From assembly GCA_934647305.1 (NCBI GenBank), contig CAKUFI010000064.1:1-15614 (forward strand): DNA of 15,614 nt, read 5' to 3'. The notes beneath the pieces were generated by a model. It was not told where the DNA came from and did not search any database. It saw only the letters and a list, made by a program, of their open reading frames with translations. The position numbers and the translations under genes were made by a program. Numbering within the stretch: the stretch's first letter is position 1; each line of letters starts with the position of its first letter. Shown one piece after another: positions 1 to 7,008 of this stretch. The DNA comes from an uncultured Clostridia bacterium (GTDB lineage Bacteria > Bacillota > Clostridia > Christensenellales > Aristaeellaceae).

Positions 1-90
1 GGGGAGCTTGCTTCCCCGTCCACCAGCTTGTCAAAACCTTTTTTGACAAGCTGGGCTCCCCTGAAAGGGGAGCTGTCACCGTAAGGTGAC
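1..90. repeat. Cluster of four tandem hairpins, copy of a dispersed repeat
   Basis: Four consecutive hairpins lie downstream of the ZorB-like gene. They are 1-17 (5-bp stem GGGGA), 23-54 (14-bp perfect stem CCAGCTTGTCAAAA, loop CCTT), 55-73 (8-bp stem GCTCCCCT, loop GAA) and 75-90 (6-bp stem GTCACC, loop GTAA). Bases 1-54 recur in reverse orientation at 11332-11384 and differ by one base insertion. The 14-bp stem ends in a run of A/T within the hairpin rather than a free U tract. It could end minus-strand transcription of the channel operon, but it is better described as an intergenic repeat. The element may continue past the left edge. Confidence 0.75.
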
Positions 91-121
91 TGAGGGGTTC
101 GGCAGAGCCTCTGCGGTTTCC

Positions 122-1207
122 TCAATTCTCCGGCGCAGCGGTCGGTGCGTCGGTCGCGGCCGGCTCGGCGGTCTGCGCGGGCGCGTTCTGGCTGAGCAGC
201 TCGAGCATCTGGTTGACCATTTCCTCGTCGTTCATGCGGAACTTGATGACCACGCGGCGGGAGGCGTTCATATCCACCGTGCCGTCGGCGCGATAGACCG
301 GATCGCTGTAGCTGCGGCCGTTGACGGTGACGATCTGCTCCAGCCGCTTTTTGGAGGCCAGCGGAATGCCGGTGAACTCGTCGCTGAGGATGTACGCCAG
401 CACGGCGTTGGCGCGGTTCTGGGATAGGGTCATGTTGTTCAGGAAGGAGCCCGAGGTGTCGGTATGACCCTCGATGATGATCTGGCTGACGTAGGGCGCG
501 TATTCCTCGCTCATCAGCACACTCAGATAGCTGGGGATGAAGCTGTCGAGGAAGGCCTTGCCCACGTCCTTGAGGGTGTACTTGTTGGTGTCGAACATCA
601 TGGACGTGTCAAACACAATGGCGCCCGAGTCGTCCACGCTCGCGCCGGACAGGTTCGAGGCGGCCAGCGCGTTAATCAGGCTGGAGACCAGCTCCGCGCG
701 CACGCCGACCAGCTTGTCCAGCTGCGCCTGCTGATTTTCGAGCTGCGCCTGGGTGGCCTGCTGCTGGCGGGTAGCCTCGTCCAGCTGACTCTGCTGCGCG
801 GCGAGCTGGCTTTCCTGCTGATTGAGCTTATCCTGCAGCGCGGCGAGGGTCTGCTCCTGCAGCAGCAGCTTGGCCTGCTGGGCCAGGGAGGCCTGTTCTG
901 CCTCGGAGAGCTTCTGGCTCTGCGCGTCCAGCTCGCTCTGCTTCTGGTCGAGCGCCGCCTGGGCCGAGGAAAGGTCCTGCTCGGACTGGGTAAGCGCCGC
1001 CTGCTGCTCGTCGAGCAGGCCGCTCTGGCGCAGCAGCTCGGCGGTCTTGACCTCGAGCATGTCGAAGTACTGATACATGCAGTAGAACAGGATCAGCACG
1101 AACACCAGCACGATGGCGCTCATCAGGTCGGAGTAGCTGATCCAGAAGCTGCCGCTGTCTCTGCCCTGCCGGCCGTTTTTCCGGTGACTGCTGTGATAGC
1201 GCGGCAT
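122..1207 (-). CDS. MotB/ZorB-like protein: membrane anchor, coiled coil, OmpA peptidoglycan-binding domain
   Basis: This 361-residue protein is the likely stator/plug partner of the channel protein encoded just upstream. Residues 1-20 are basic and cytoplasmic. One membrane helix follows (about 27-49), entered by the motif WISYSDLMSA, whose Asp27 sits where MotB and ZorB carry the proton-carrying aspartate. Residues about 53-165 are a Gln/Leu/Ala-rich coiled coil. Residues about 195-325 form an OmpA/MotB-type domain with IEGHTDTSG and LSQNRANAVLAYIL, the peptidoglycan-binding signature. The tail is low-complexity Ala/Pro/Thr. The ATG is preceded by GGAGGG at 1215-1220 and starts 2 bases after the ZorA-like stop codon, so the pair is translationally linked. 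The family assignment is secure. The biological role (defence, envelope energy transduction or other) is not shown by the sequence. It is not a flagellar MotB by context, because no motility gene is nearby. Confidence 0.88.
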   Translation of the reverse strand: MPRYHSSHRKNGRQGRDSGSFWISYSDLMSAIVLVFVLILFYCMYQYFDMLEVKTAELLRQSGLLDEQQAALTQSEQDLSSAQAALDQKQSELDAQSQKLSEAEQASLAQQAKLLLQEQTLAALQDKLNQQESQLAAQQSQLDEATRQQQATQAQLENQQAQLDKLVGVRAELVSSLINALAASNLSGASVDDSGAIVFDTSMMFDTNKYTLKDVGKAFLDSFIPSYLSVLMSEEYAPYVSQIIIEGHTDTSGSFLNNMTLSQNRANAVLAYILSDEFTGIPLASKKRLEQIVTVNGRSYSDPVYRADGTVDMNASRRVVIKFRMNDEEMVNQMLELLSQNAPAQTAEPAATDAPTAAPEN

Positions 1208-1209
1208 GG

Positions 1210-2784
1210 TTACATCCCTCCGTTGCGGCGGGAGGCGCCGTTCGCGCGGCGAAGCGCGTCATCCATGCGCTCCTGCGAGTCCTGCAGATAGCCGGTCAGC
1301 TGCCGCATCTGCTCGGAGAACTGGCGGGCGGTCTGGTTGAGGGTCTGAGGCATGGTGTCGACCGAGGCCTTGATGCTGTTAATGACGTTGGTCAGGTCGT
1401 CGATGATGTCCTGCATATTCGCGTCGAACATGCCGAAGGCATGGTTGAGCTCCTCGTTCACGCCGTCGGTAAAGGCCTTGTGGGATGTGGTGAGCGCCTC
1501 GCCGTTGTGCTTGAGCTCGGCGGAGACCTTCATCATGGCGCTGGCCGAGGTATTGGCGCTCTCGGTGAAGGTGCGGGTGAACTGATCCATGCGGGTCTGG
1601 AACGAGGTGACCTCGCGCATGAAGTCGGCTTGCATCTGGCCGATCTGGGAGACGTAGCTGGCCTGCTGGCGCGCGACCATTTCCATGTCCTTCACGCCCG
1701 AGGACACCACGCTGAAGCCCTCGTCGATCTGGTGCTGCGCCGCGCCCAGCCGGTTCATGTACTTGTCGAATTTGGTAATCAGCGACTCGGACATCTGCTG
1801 AATCTGCACGATGTCGCGCGAGACGCGGTTGAGGCCCTCGATGGTCGCCTGCACGGTCTCCTGGGTGTCCTTGTGCCAGCGGCAGGTCTCGTCGATGGTC
1901 TTGGCCAGGTTGTTAAACTGGCCCTGCAGCGAGTCGTTCATGCTGCGCACGAAGCGGTTGACGATGATGTCCAGCCCCTCGAGCTGCTTCTGCGTGGTCG
2001 CGGTCACGAAGCGGTCCAGGCTCTGCTGCATGGGCTGCACGGCCATGTCGATCGCCGCGCCCACCCGGTCGGTAAACGAGCCGGTCAGGTCCTGCGCCAG
2101 GGAGTGCAGCAGCGTGGTCTGCTCCTGCTGATAGATGGTGATCTGGGTGATGGGGTCGACGGTGACCATGTGCGCGTGGTGCTGCATCACGTCGTAGAAG
2201 CGGGAGAGCGTCTTGCGCGCGCTGCCCTGCACCCACCGGAGCATCAGCGAAAAGCTGATCGAGCCGATCACGCCCACGATCGAGGTGGTGAAGGCGTACC
2301 GCATGCCGTTGACCAGCACCTTGATGGCCTCCATCGTGGTGTCGGTGTCGTCCATGCGGAAGTCCTGCAGGCCGATGACCAGGCCGATCAGCGTACCCAG
2401 GAAGCCCAGCGACACCAGCAGCCCGGGTACCGCGTCGGCAAAGGCCGAGAAGCCGGGCTCGTAGATGACCGTTTCGTCGTTGATGTAGTCGTCCAGCGGA
2501 CTGGCGTTGTGGTATTCGTCGTCGGCAAACAGGCGGCTGTGCAGGTATTCGTTCCACTGCTGGTACAGGTGTCCCTTGCCCAGGAAGTTCTTATCCTGCC
2601 ACACGTCGCTCTTGTCGCCGCGCTTGATCTTGCGAATGGCGCGCTTGAGCTGCATGCGGCACTTGGCCACCGGCGTAATGCAGCGGAAAATCGCCACAAT
2701 GAACAGTCCCACCGTGATGACGTACACTGAGTTGGTCGCCAGCGACCTGAGAATCGCCGCGCCGTGCTGAGTCCAAAATTCCAA
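1210..2784 (-). CDS. MotA/TolQ/ExbB-family channel protein with long cytoplasmic tail (ZorA-like)
   Basis: This 524-residue protein is predicted to be the pore subunit of an ion-driven membrane complex with the adjacent OmpA-domain protein. Membrane helices are visible at about 15-35, 115-140 and 160-185. The second and third carry the MotA/ExbB-type sequences AVPGLLVSLGFLGTLIGLVI and AFTTSIVGVIGSISFSLML. Residues about 200-520 form a long helical, coiled-coil-prone tail rich in Gln, Met, Asp and Thr. Ordinary MotA and ExbB lack such a tail; a long tail is typical of ZorA of Zorya defence systems and related orphan channels. The start is TTG at 2784, with AAGGAAGGA ending 6 bases before it. 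An ATG at 2791 overlaps this ribosome binding site but is out of frame. Neither ZorC/D nor ZorE is visible here, so Zorya membership is not supported by the window. Confidence 0.85.
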   Translation of the reverse strand: MEFWTQHGAAILRSLATNSVYVITVGLFIVAIFRCITPVAKCRMQLKRAIRKIKRGDKSDVWQDKNFLGKGHLYQQWNEYLHSRLFADDEYHNASPLDDYINDETVIYEPGFSAFADAVPGLLVSLGFLGTLIGLVIGLQDFRMDDTDTTMEAIKVLVNGMRYAFTTSIVGVIGSISFSLMLRWVQGSARKTLSRFYDVMQHHAHMVTVDPITQITIYQQEQTTLLHSLAQDLTGSFTDRVGAAIDMAVQPMQQSLDRFVTATTQKQLEGLDIIVNRFVRSMNDSLQGQFNNLAKTIDETCRWHKDTQETVQATIEGLNRVSRDIVQIQQMSESLITKFDKYMNRLGAAQHQIDEGFSVVSSGVKDMEMVARQQASYVSQIGQMQADFMREVTSFQTRMDQFTRTFTESANTSASAMMKVSAELKHNGEALTTSHKAFTDGVNEELNHAFGMFDANMQDIIDDLTNVINSIKASVDTMPQTLNQTARQFSEQMRQLTGYLQDSQERMDDALRRANGASRRNGGM

Positions 2785-2917
2785 CGTTCATCCTTCCTTC
2801 CATTCGAAAGTGATCAAGAGTAATCGGTTTGAAGGCAGACAGTATGCACATCCTTGGACGGACGAGGCCGCCCCGCGGTTTCAATGGTTTCAGGCGATTA
2901 TAATCACCCTACTATGT

Positions 2918-2946
2918 ATTATACCATCAAACGGCGTTCTCGACAA
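2918..2946 (-). promoter_or_regulatory. Sigma-A-type promoter of the ZorAB-like operon
   Basis: Read on the minus strand, TTGTCG (plus-strand 2941-2946) is followed after exactly 17 bases by a perfect TATAAT (plus-strand 2918-2923). Transcription would begin near 2911 and give a leader of about 125 bases before the TTG start at 2784. A second AT-rich GATTATAATC palindrome lies at 2896-2905, downstream of the predicted start site. Confidence 0.75.
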
Positions 2947-3017
2947 CGGGTTTTCAAATGTTTACCGGTTTGCGCGCAATTTGCCATGAGGCACGCTTCA
3001 CAAGTTAACGGACGAAG

Positions 3018-3041
3018 TATAACATCGACATCGATATTATA
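3018..3041. promoter_or_regulatory. Imperfect 24-bp palindrome, candidate operator
   Basis: The half-site TATAACATCGA is mirrored by TCGATATTATA; 20 of 24 positions agree with the reverse complement. It lies 20 bases upstream of the -35 box of the regulator gene and between two divergent promoters (the ZorAB-like -35 is at 2941-2946). Size, symmetry and position fit a dimeric GntR- or LacI-type repressor. Binding by the adjacent regulator is inference. No second copy was found elsewhere in the window. Confidence 0.45.
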
Positions 3042-3061
3042 TTCTTTCCGTGCGGTTGTGA

Positions 3062-3090
3062 TTGACGCTTGAAGAAAAGGCGCGTATATT
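3062..3090 (+). promoter_or_regulatory. Sigma-A-type promoter of the sugar-utilisation locus
   Basis: TTGACG (3062-3067) is followed by a 17-base spacer and TATATT (3085-3090). The expected start of transcription is near 3097, about 27 bases before the regulator ATG at 3124. The ribosome binding site GGAGAAAGGA (3107-3116) lies between. All downstream genes to 9751 read the same way, so this is probably the main promoter of the locus. Confidence 0.75.
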
Positions 3091-3123
3091 TAACTCAGAA
3101 ACACACGGAGAAAGGATCCCGCG

Positions 3124-4281
3124 ATGACGCACGAAAACGACTCGTCCCTCTCCTGCCGCAGCCGGGAGGAGCTCAGGCAGCTGGAAAAGGAGATACTCTC
3201 CGGGGCCTACGGCGCGCCCGGAGACCGCTTCCTCTCCACGCGGGAGGTGGCCGAGATCCGTCATGTGTCGCTGGTGACGGCGCAGCGGATACTGGTCTGC
3301 CTGCGCGAAAAGCGGCTGATCGAGCTGGTGGGCAAGACCTACTTCCTGTGCCACGGACGGGTGCGGCCGGACAGTCCCCTGGGCCGACTGACCGCGCGCG
3401 ACACGCGCATACTGGGCCTGCACGTGACCAACATCGACACGCCCTTCTTCTCCGCCCTGACCAAGGCGGCCGGGCGCAGCGCCGAGGCCGCCGGGTATCG
3501 CCTGCTGACCGCGGCCAGCGGCTATCAGCACGAAAGGGAGCGCGAAATCCTCAACACGTTCGTGGACATAGGCGCCGCGGGCGTGCTGACCTGCCCGGGC
3601 ATCGTGAGCGAAACCGCCGCCATGTACGACCGCTACCGCCTGCCGCACGTCTTTCTGGGGCGCAAGCCCGCTCAGGCGTTCGGCGAGGCCGTGCTGGCGC
3701 AGAACACGCACGCGTCGGTTCGCGTGGCCGAGCACTTCCTGCGGGAGGGGTATCAGCAGTTCGCCTATGTCGGCCTCGAGATGGAGAGCCGCCAGGATCC
3801 GCGCCTGAACGGCTACCTCGCCGGGCTGAGCCAGGCCGGCTATGAGCTGCCCCCGGCGCACATCCTGCGCGTCAAGGCGCAGTCCAGCGACGAGATCAGC
3901 GACGAGCTGGCCGCGTTCGCGCGCCGCCTGCCCAAGCCGTGCGCTGTGTTCTGCTTTCACGACCTGCTGGGCATGAGCCTGCTTCAGGCCTGTCATCAGC
4001 TCAAGCTGAGCGTGCCGCGCACCATGGCGGTGGCCGGGTTCGACAACCTGCCCGTCTCCGCGATGTCCACCCCCTCGCTGACCACCGTGTCCTACTGCAT
4101 CGAGGACATGGCCGAGACCGCCGTGCGCCTGCTCATCGCGCAGATCGAGTCCGGCCAGGAAAAGGACACTTCCTATTATTTGGAGCCCTCGCTGATCGTG
4201 CGGGAGAGCTCCTCCGCCGCCCCGGTAGTACAGTTCCGCTCGCTGCACACGCGGGACATGCTATACAAGGTTTCCGAGTAA
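3124..4281 (+). CDS. GntR-HTH / LacI-sensor transcriptional regulator (AraR-type architecture)
   Basis: This 385-residue DNA-binding regulator probably controls the downstream carbohydrate genes. Residues about 12-78 form a GntR-type winged helix (LEKEILSGAYGAPGDRFLST, then REVAEIRHVSLVTAQRIL). Residues about 95-370 form a periplasmic-binding-protein-like sensor of the LacI/GalR kind. Characteristic pieces are GLHVTNIDTPFFSALTKAA, AGVLTCPGI, the YVGLE segment, and VAGFDNLPVSAMSTPSLTTV near the end. A GntR head on a LacI sensor is the arrangement of the arabinose repressor AraR. The ATG has GGAGAAAGGA upstream and sits just behind a strong promoter. The gene ends 29 bases before the next ATG, so it is probably co-transcribed and possibly self-regulated. 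The inducer cannot be read from the sequence; the co-encoded enzymes suggest a sugar or amino-sugar derivative. Confidence 0.9.
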   Translation: MTHENDSSLSCRSREELRQLEKEILSGAYGAPGDRFLSTREVAEIRHVSLVTAQRILVCLREKRLIELVGKTYFLCHGRVRPDSPLGRLTARDTRILGLHVTNIDTPFFSALTKAAGRSAEAAGYRLLTAASGYQHEREREILNTFVDIGAAGVLTCPGIVSETAAMYDRYRLPHVFLGRKPAQAFGEAVLAQNTHASVRVAEHFLREGYQQFAYVGLEMESRQDPRLNGYLAGLSQAGYELPPAHILRVKAQSSDEISDELAAFARRLPKPCAVFCFHDLLGMSLLQACHQLKLSVPRTMAVAGFDNLPVSAMSTPSLTTVSYCIEDMAETAVRLLIAQIESGQEKDTSYYLEPSLIVRESSSAAPVVQFRSLHTRDMLYKVSE

Positions 4282-4310
4282 CCCCAAAAATATATTGGAG
4301 GAATGTACAC

Positions 4311-5342
4311 ATGGCGATCAAGCACACTTCCGTCAGCTACTACGGCTTCAACTACGTGGAGCACGCCGAAAAGGACTTCCAGGAGATGATCGAGCACGGC
4401 GTGGACACCGTGATTCTGGCCATCACCGAGTTCGACATGGACTTCTGGTTCCCCAACATCAACAACATCGTCAAAAAGGCGCACGAGCTGGGCCTTCGCG
4501 TGCTGGCCGACCTGTGGGGCATCGGCAAGTACTTCGGCGGCGAGCAGGTTTCCCTGTTCCTGCAGAACAACATCCATCACCGCCAGGTCTCCGCGCTGAC
4601 CGGCGAGCCCCTGCCCTTCGCCTGCTTCAACACCAACGCCTTCCGCGACTACTTCAACCGCCTGTGCCTGAAGCTGGCGCGCGAGACCGAGGTGGACGGC
4701 TTCTTCTGGGACGAGCCGCACTACGCCTTCCCCAAGGGCATCGCCTCCATCACCGGCGGCGTGGCCGACGACTGGACCTGCCGCTGCCCCGAGTGCATGG
4801 CCAAGTTCCAGGCCTACTACGGCTATGAAATGCCCAAATACATGAACGACGATGTGAAGCAGTTCCGCTGGCGCGAGGCGCTCTTTACGCTCTCCGACGC
4901 GTCCCGCCAGATCAAGGAGGTCAATCCCGACCTCGAGATCACCTGCTGCGTCCACGCCACTCAGAACACCTACTACGTCACCGAGCAGCGCGGCTACGAC
5001 AACTGGGACATGGTCGCCGCCTGCCCCTACTTCGACGTGTTCTCCACCACCATCATCAACTGGTCGCTGGCCGATTCCTTCTTCAAGAACATCACCGACC
5101 GCTGCGTCAAGGTCGCCCACAGGTACGGCAAGGAGTGCGAGCGCTGGCTGATGGGCTACAACGCCTGCCCCGCCGACTACAGCCAGATCGACCGCGTGGT
5201 GGACATGTACGTCGAGGCGGGCGTGGATCGCCTGGGCACCTGGACCTACCGCGGCGGCTACGGCACCATCGTCGCCGCGCCCGAACCGCTCAAGCTGTGG
5301 GACCGCATCGGCGAAAACTACCGCCGCGTGCTCAAGAAGTGA
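4311..5342 (+). CDS. TIM-barrel glycosidase-like protein, unassigned family
   Basis: This is a 343-residue cytoplasmic protein without a signal peptide. The pattern of strands and helices (DTVILAITEFDMDFWFPN, then GLRVLADLWGIGKYF, then DGFFWDEPHYAF) looks like a (beta/alpha)8 glycoside hydrolase barrel. The motif WDEP (Asp134-Glu135) sits where a catalytic acid could lie. It is followed by a cysteine cluster, CRCPEC (157-162), then AKFQAYYGYEMP, a sequence style seen after the acid/base strand in beta-galactosidase-like clan-A enzymes. The ATG is chosen because TTGGAGGA (4295-4302) precedes it with good spacing; an upstream in-frame opening back to 3939 lies inside the regulator gene and is not used. 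The exact glycoside hydrolase family, substrate and even hydrolase activity are uncertain. Its place right after the regulator suggests it is central to the pathway. Confidence 0.75.
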   Translation: MAIKHTSVSYYGFNYVEHAEKDFQEMIEHGVDTVILAITEFDMDFWFPNINNIVKKAHELGLRVLADLWGIGKYFGGEQVSLFLQNNIHHRQVSALTGEPLPFACFNTNAFRDYFNRLCLKLARETEVDGFFWDEPHYAFPKGIASITGGVADDWTCRCPECMAKFQAYYGYEMPKYMNDDVKQFRWREALFTLSDASRQIKEVNPDLEITCCVHATQNTYYVTEQRGYDNWDMVAACPYFDVFSTTIINWSLADSFFKNITDRCVKVAHRYGKECERWLMGYNACPADYSQIDRVVDMYVEAGVDRLGTWTYRGGYGTIVAAPEPLKLWDRIGENYRRVLKK

Positions 5343-5356
5343 CGGGAGTTACGCCG

Positions 5357-5411
5357 GGTAGGCCGCCTTTTTGAAAAAGGCGCCTCCCCCGACCCCACCC
5401 GGAAAACACCT
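5357..5411 (+). repeat. Intergenic hairpin element, copy 1 (possible attenuating terminator)
   Basis: A hairpin pairs 5360-5372 with 5374-5385 (AGG, bulged C, then CGCCTTTTT against AAAAAGGCG and CCT). It is followed by CTCCCCCGACCCCACCC and then ACACCTGC. A second copy at 8094-8150 has the same architecture, including the single bulged C. There is no U tract after the hairpin, so factor-independent termination would be weak. It may lower transcription into the SIS gene, or be a dispersed repeat with no role in the operon. Confidence 0.55.
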
Positions 5412-5462
5412 GCAAGAAAGCCTCATTGCTTCTATACAAAGGCAATTCTTGCGTGCAATGAG
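5412..5462 (+). promoter_or_regulatory. Overlapping alternative stems upstream of the SIS gene (pseudoknot or switch candidate)
   Basis: GCAAGAA (5412-5418) pairs perfectly with TTCTTGC (5446-5452), and CTCATTGC (5422-5429) pairs perfectly with GCAATGAG (5455-5462). The arms interleave (a-b-a'-b'), so they could form a pseudoknot-like fold or two mutually exclusive stems. The ribosome binding site GAGGAGGG lies 19 bases further on. No known riboswitch class is recognised, and chance pairing is not excluded. Confidence 0.35.
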
Positions 5463-5494
5463 AGACGAATAGCGAATTAAGAGGAGGGAAACGC

Positions 5495-6247
5495 ATGCTT
5501 CACGATTACGGATACGTGGAAAACGCCATCAAAAACATCCGCGAGGTCGCCGAAAAGCAGGCCGACAACATCCACGCGGCCGCCGAGCTCATGGCCGACG
5601 CGATTGCCAACGACCGCCTGATCAGCGTCTACGGCGGCGGCGGACACACCACGCTGTGCATGGGCGAAATGTTCTTCCGCGCGGGCGGCCTGTGCAACAT
5701 CAACCCGATCATGGAGACCGGCCTGTCGGTGTTCAACCAGGCGCTTAAATACCTGGAGCTGGAGCGCACGGTCAACTACGGCAGCGCCATCGTCAAGTAT
5801 TACGACCTGCAGAAGGACGACGTGCTGATCATCTTCCACAACATCGGCATCAACCCCGCCACGATCGATGCGGCCATGGAGGCCAAAAAGGCCGGCGCGA
5901 AGATCATCGCGGTGTCCTCCTCCGCCTGGCAGGAGGGCATGCCCAAAGATCACTTCATCCGCCACCCCAACAAGAAGAACCTGTTCGACTTTGCCGACGT
6001 GTGCATCGACGACTACAACCCGGTCGGCGACTGCATCGTGAACATCCCCGGCATGGGCACGCCCATCGCCCCGGTGTCCAACGTGGTCGACTTCACCATC
6101 GCGCACCTGCTGGAGATCGAAACCTGCCACATCTGCATGGAGCGCGGCATCCAGCCGCCGGTGTGGATGAGCGCCAACACCCCCGAGGGCGACGCGTACA
6201 ACGCCGAGAACCTCAAGAAGTATAAGAACCGAATCAAAATGATGTGA
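5495..6247 (+). CDS. SIS-domain sugar isomerase-like protein (UPF0309 type)
   Basis: This 250-residue cytoplasmic protein has a sugar-isomerase (SIS) fold like that of phosphosugar isomerases and MurQ/GmhA relatives. The family order is visible: an N-terminal helix; LISVYGGGGHTTLCMGEMFF (about 43-62); a second Rossmann strand VLIIFHNIGINPATIDAAME (about 110-129); then GAKIIAVSSSAW and a long C-terminal part, VSNVVDFTIAHLLEI, typical of the UPF0309 group. In most SIS proteins the second strand ends in a SxSG phosphate-binding loop. Here it reads HNIG (115-118), so the usual serines are missing. The ATG has a strong GAGGAGGG at 5481-5488. The next gene starts 25 bases after the stop. A role in handling a phosphorylated sugar released by the neighbouring glycosidases is inference; the altered loop leaves catalysis uncertain. 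Confidence 0.85.
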   Translation: MLHDYGYVENAIKNIREVAEKQADNIHAAAELMADAIANDRLISVYGGGGHTTLCMGEMFFRAGGLCNINPIMETGLSVFNQALKYLELERTVNYGSAIVKYYDLQKDDVLIIFHNIGINPATIDAAMEAKKAGAKIIAVSSSAWQEGMPKDHFIRHPNKKNLFDFADVCIDDYNPVGDCIVNIPGMGTPIAPVSNVVDFTIAHLLEIETCHICMERGIQPPVWMSANTPEGDAYNAENLKKYKNRIKMM

Positions 6248-6272
6248 TGACACATCGAGGAAGGAGCAAGCT

Positions 6273-7004
6273 ATGAACGTCATGACGTGTCCCAACGAAG
6301 GTCTGTCGTATCTGCTGAGCAAGTATCAGGTCGCCGCGGAGGGCGAGGCCAGACTGGTGAAGGGCAAGAACGCCCTGCTCATCGGCGAGAAGGAATACGC
6401 CCTGCTGCCCTGGCGGTATGAGCGCCGGATGGTCGAGCTGAAGAATCTCCTGAACGACGGCACGCTCAAGGATCCCTGCGTCCTGCGCACCACCCTCATC
6501 ACCCACAAGGACGAGTGCCTGAGGCGCATGATCAAGCGCGAATTCGACGTCGCCGAGTTCCTGTTCGACTCCAAAATCGTCGCGGTGTACGCCGTGATGG
6601 CCGACGACAAGCTGGCCAACATGGTCACCAAGCTCGACTGCGGCGTGGTGGTCAACTACGAGCTGGCCGCGACCCTGGCCGAGGGCGCGCAGATCATGGA
6701 CAAGCACGAGATCATCGCCTCGGTCGGCGTGGCGCTGGACAAGGTGGTCGACACGCAGATCAACCAGAACTCCATCTACGTCTACGGCGAGACCGACAAG
6801 ACGCCCGAGGGCTATACCGACGTGGACTTCGAGCTCTTCGGCCTGACCATCGACCAGATCGCCAAGGTTCGCTGCGCCTTTGCCGCGCTGAAGAGCCCCG
6901 AGCTGCTGGACGAGATGGCCCGCCAGGACGAGCGCCTGAACAGGCTGGTCGCGCTGGCCTATGAGTCCGCCGAGACCGGCAAGAAACTGATTGTGGAGGG
7001 TTAA
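6273..7004 (+). CDS. Unrecognised 243-residue protein with a Gfo/Idh-like C-terminal tail
   Basis: No family is securely recognised. The protein is soluble, with no signal peptide or membrane helix. It starts CPNEGLSYLLSKYQ and has a basic/aromatic stretch (LLPWRYERRMVELKNLL). A central alpha/beta region follows (SKIVAVYAVMADDKLANMV, then CGVVVNYELAATLAEGA). It ends LNRLVALAYESAETGKKLIV. That ending closely resembles the final helix and tail of Gfo/Idh/MocA oxidoreductases; the next gene ends MNACYESIRTGQPVKL. There is no GxGxxG nucleotide-binding start, so it could be a Gfo/Idh C-terminal-type domain without a Rossmann domain, perhaps a partner subunit of the enzyme encoded 5 bases downstream. 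AGGAAGGAG (6259-6267) precedes the ATG. The gene is real by codon pattern, spacing and operon position; its function is unknown. Confidence 0.8.
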   Translation: MNVMTCPNEGLSYLLSKYQVAAEGEARLVKGKNALLIGEKEYALLPWRYERRMVELKNLLNDGTLKDPCVLRTTLITHKDECLRRMIKREFDVAEFLFDSKIVAVYAVMADDKLANMVTKLDCGVVVNYELAATLAEGAQIMDKHEIIASVGVALDKVVDTQINQNSIYVYGETDKTPEGYTDVDFELFGLTIDQIAKVRCAFAALKSPELLDEMARQDERLNRLVALAYESAETGKKLIVEG

Positions 7005-7008
7005 TGTG

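Noticed and set aside
122..2784. Complete Zorya defence system
   Set aside because: Only ZorA- and ZorB-like genes are visible. No ZorC, ZorD helicase or ZorE nuclease is on either side within the window.
6991..7008. TTG start six codons upstream for the Gfo/Idh gene
   Set aside because: It lies inside the preceding gene and contains the ribosome binding site of the ATG at 7009.
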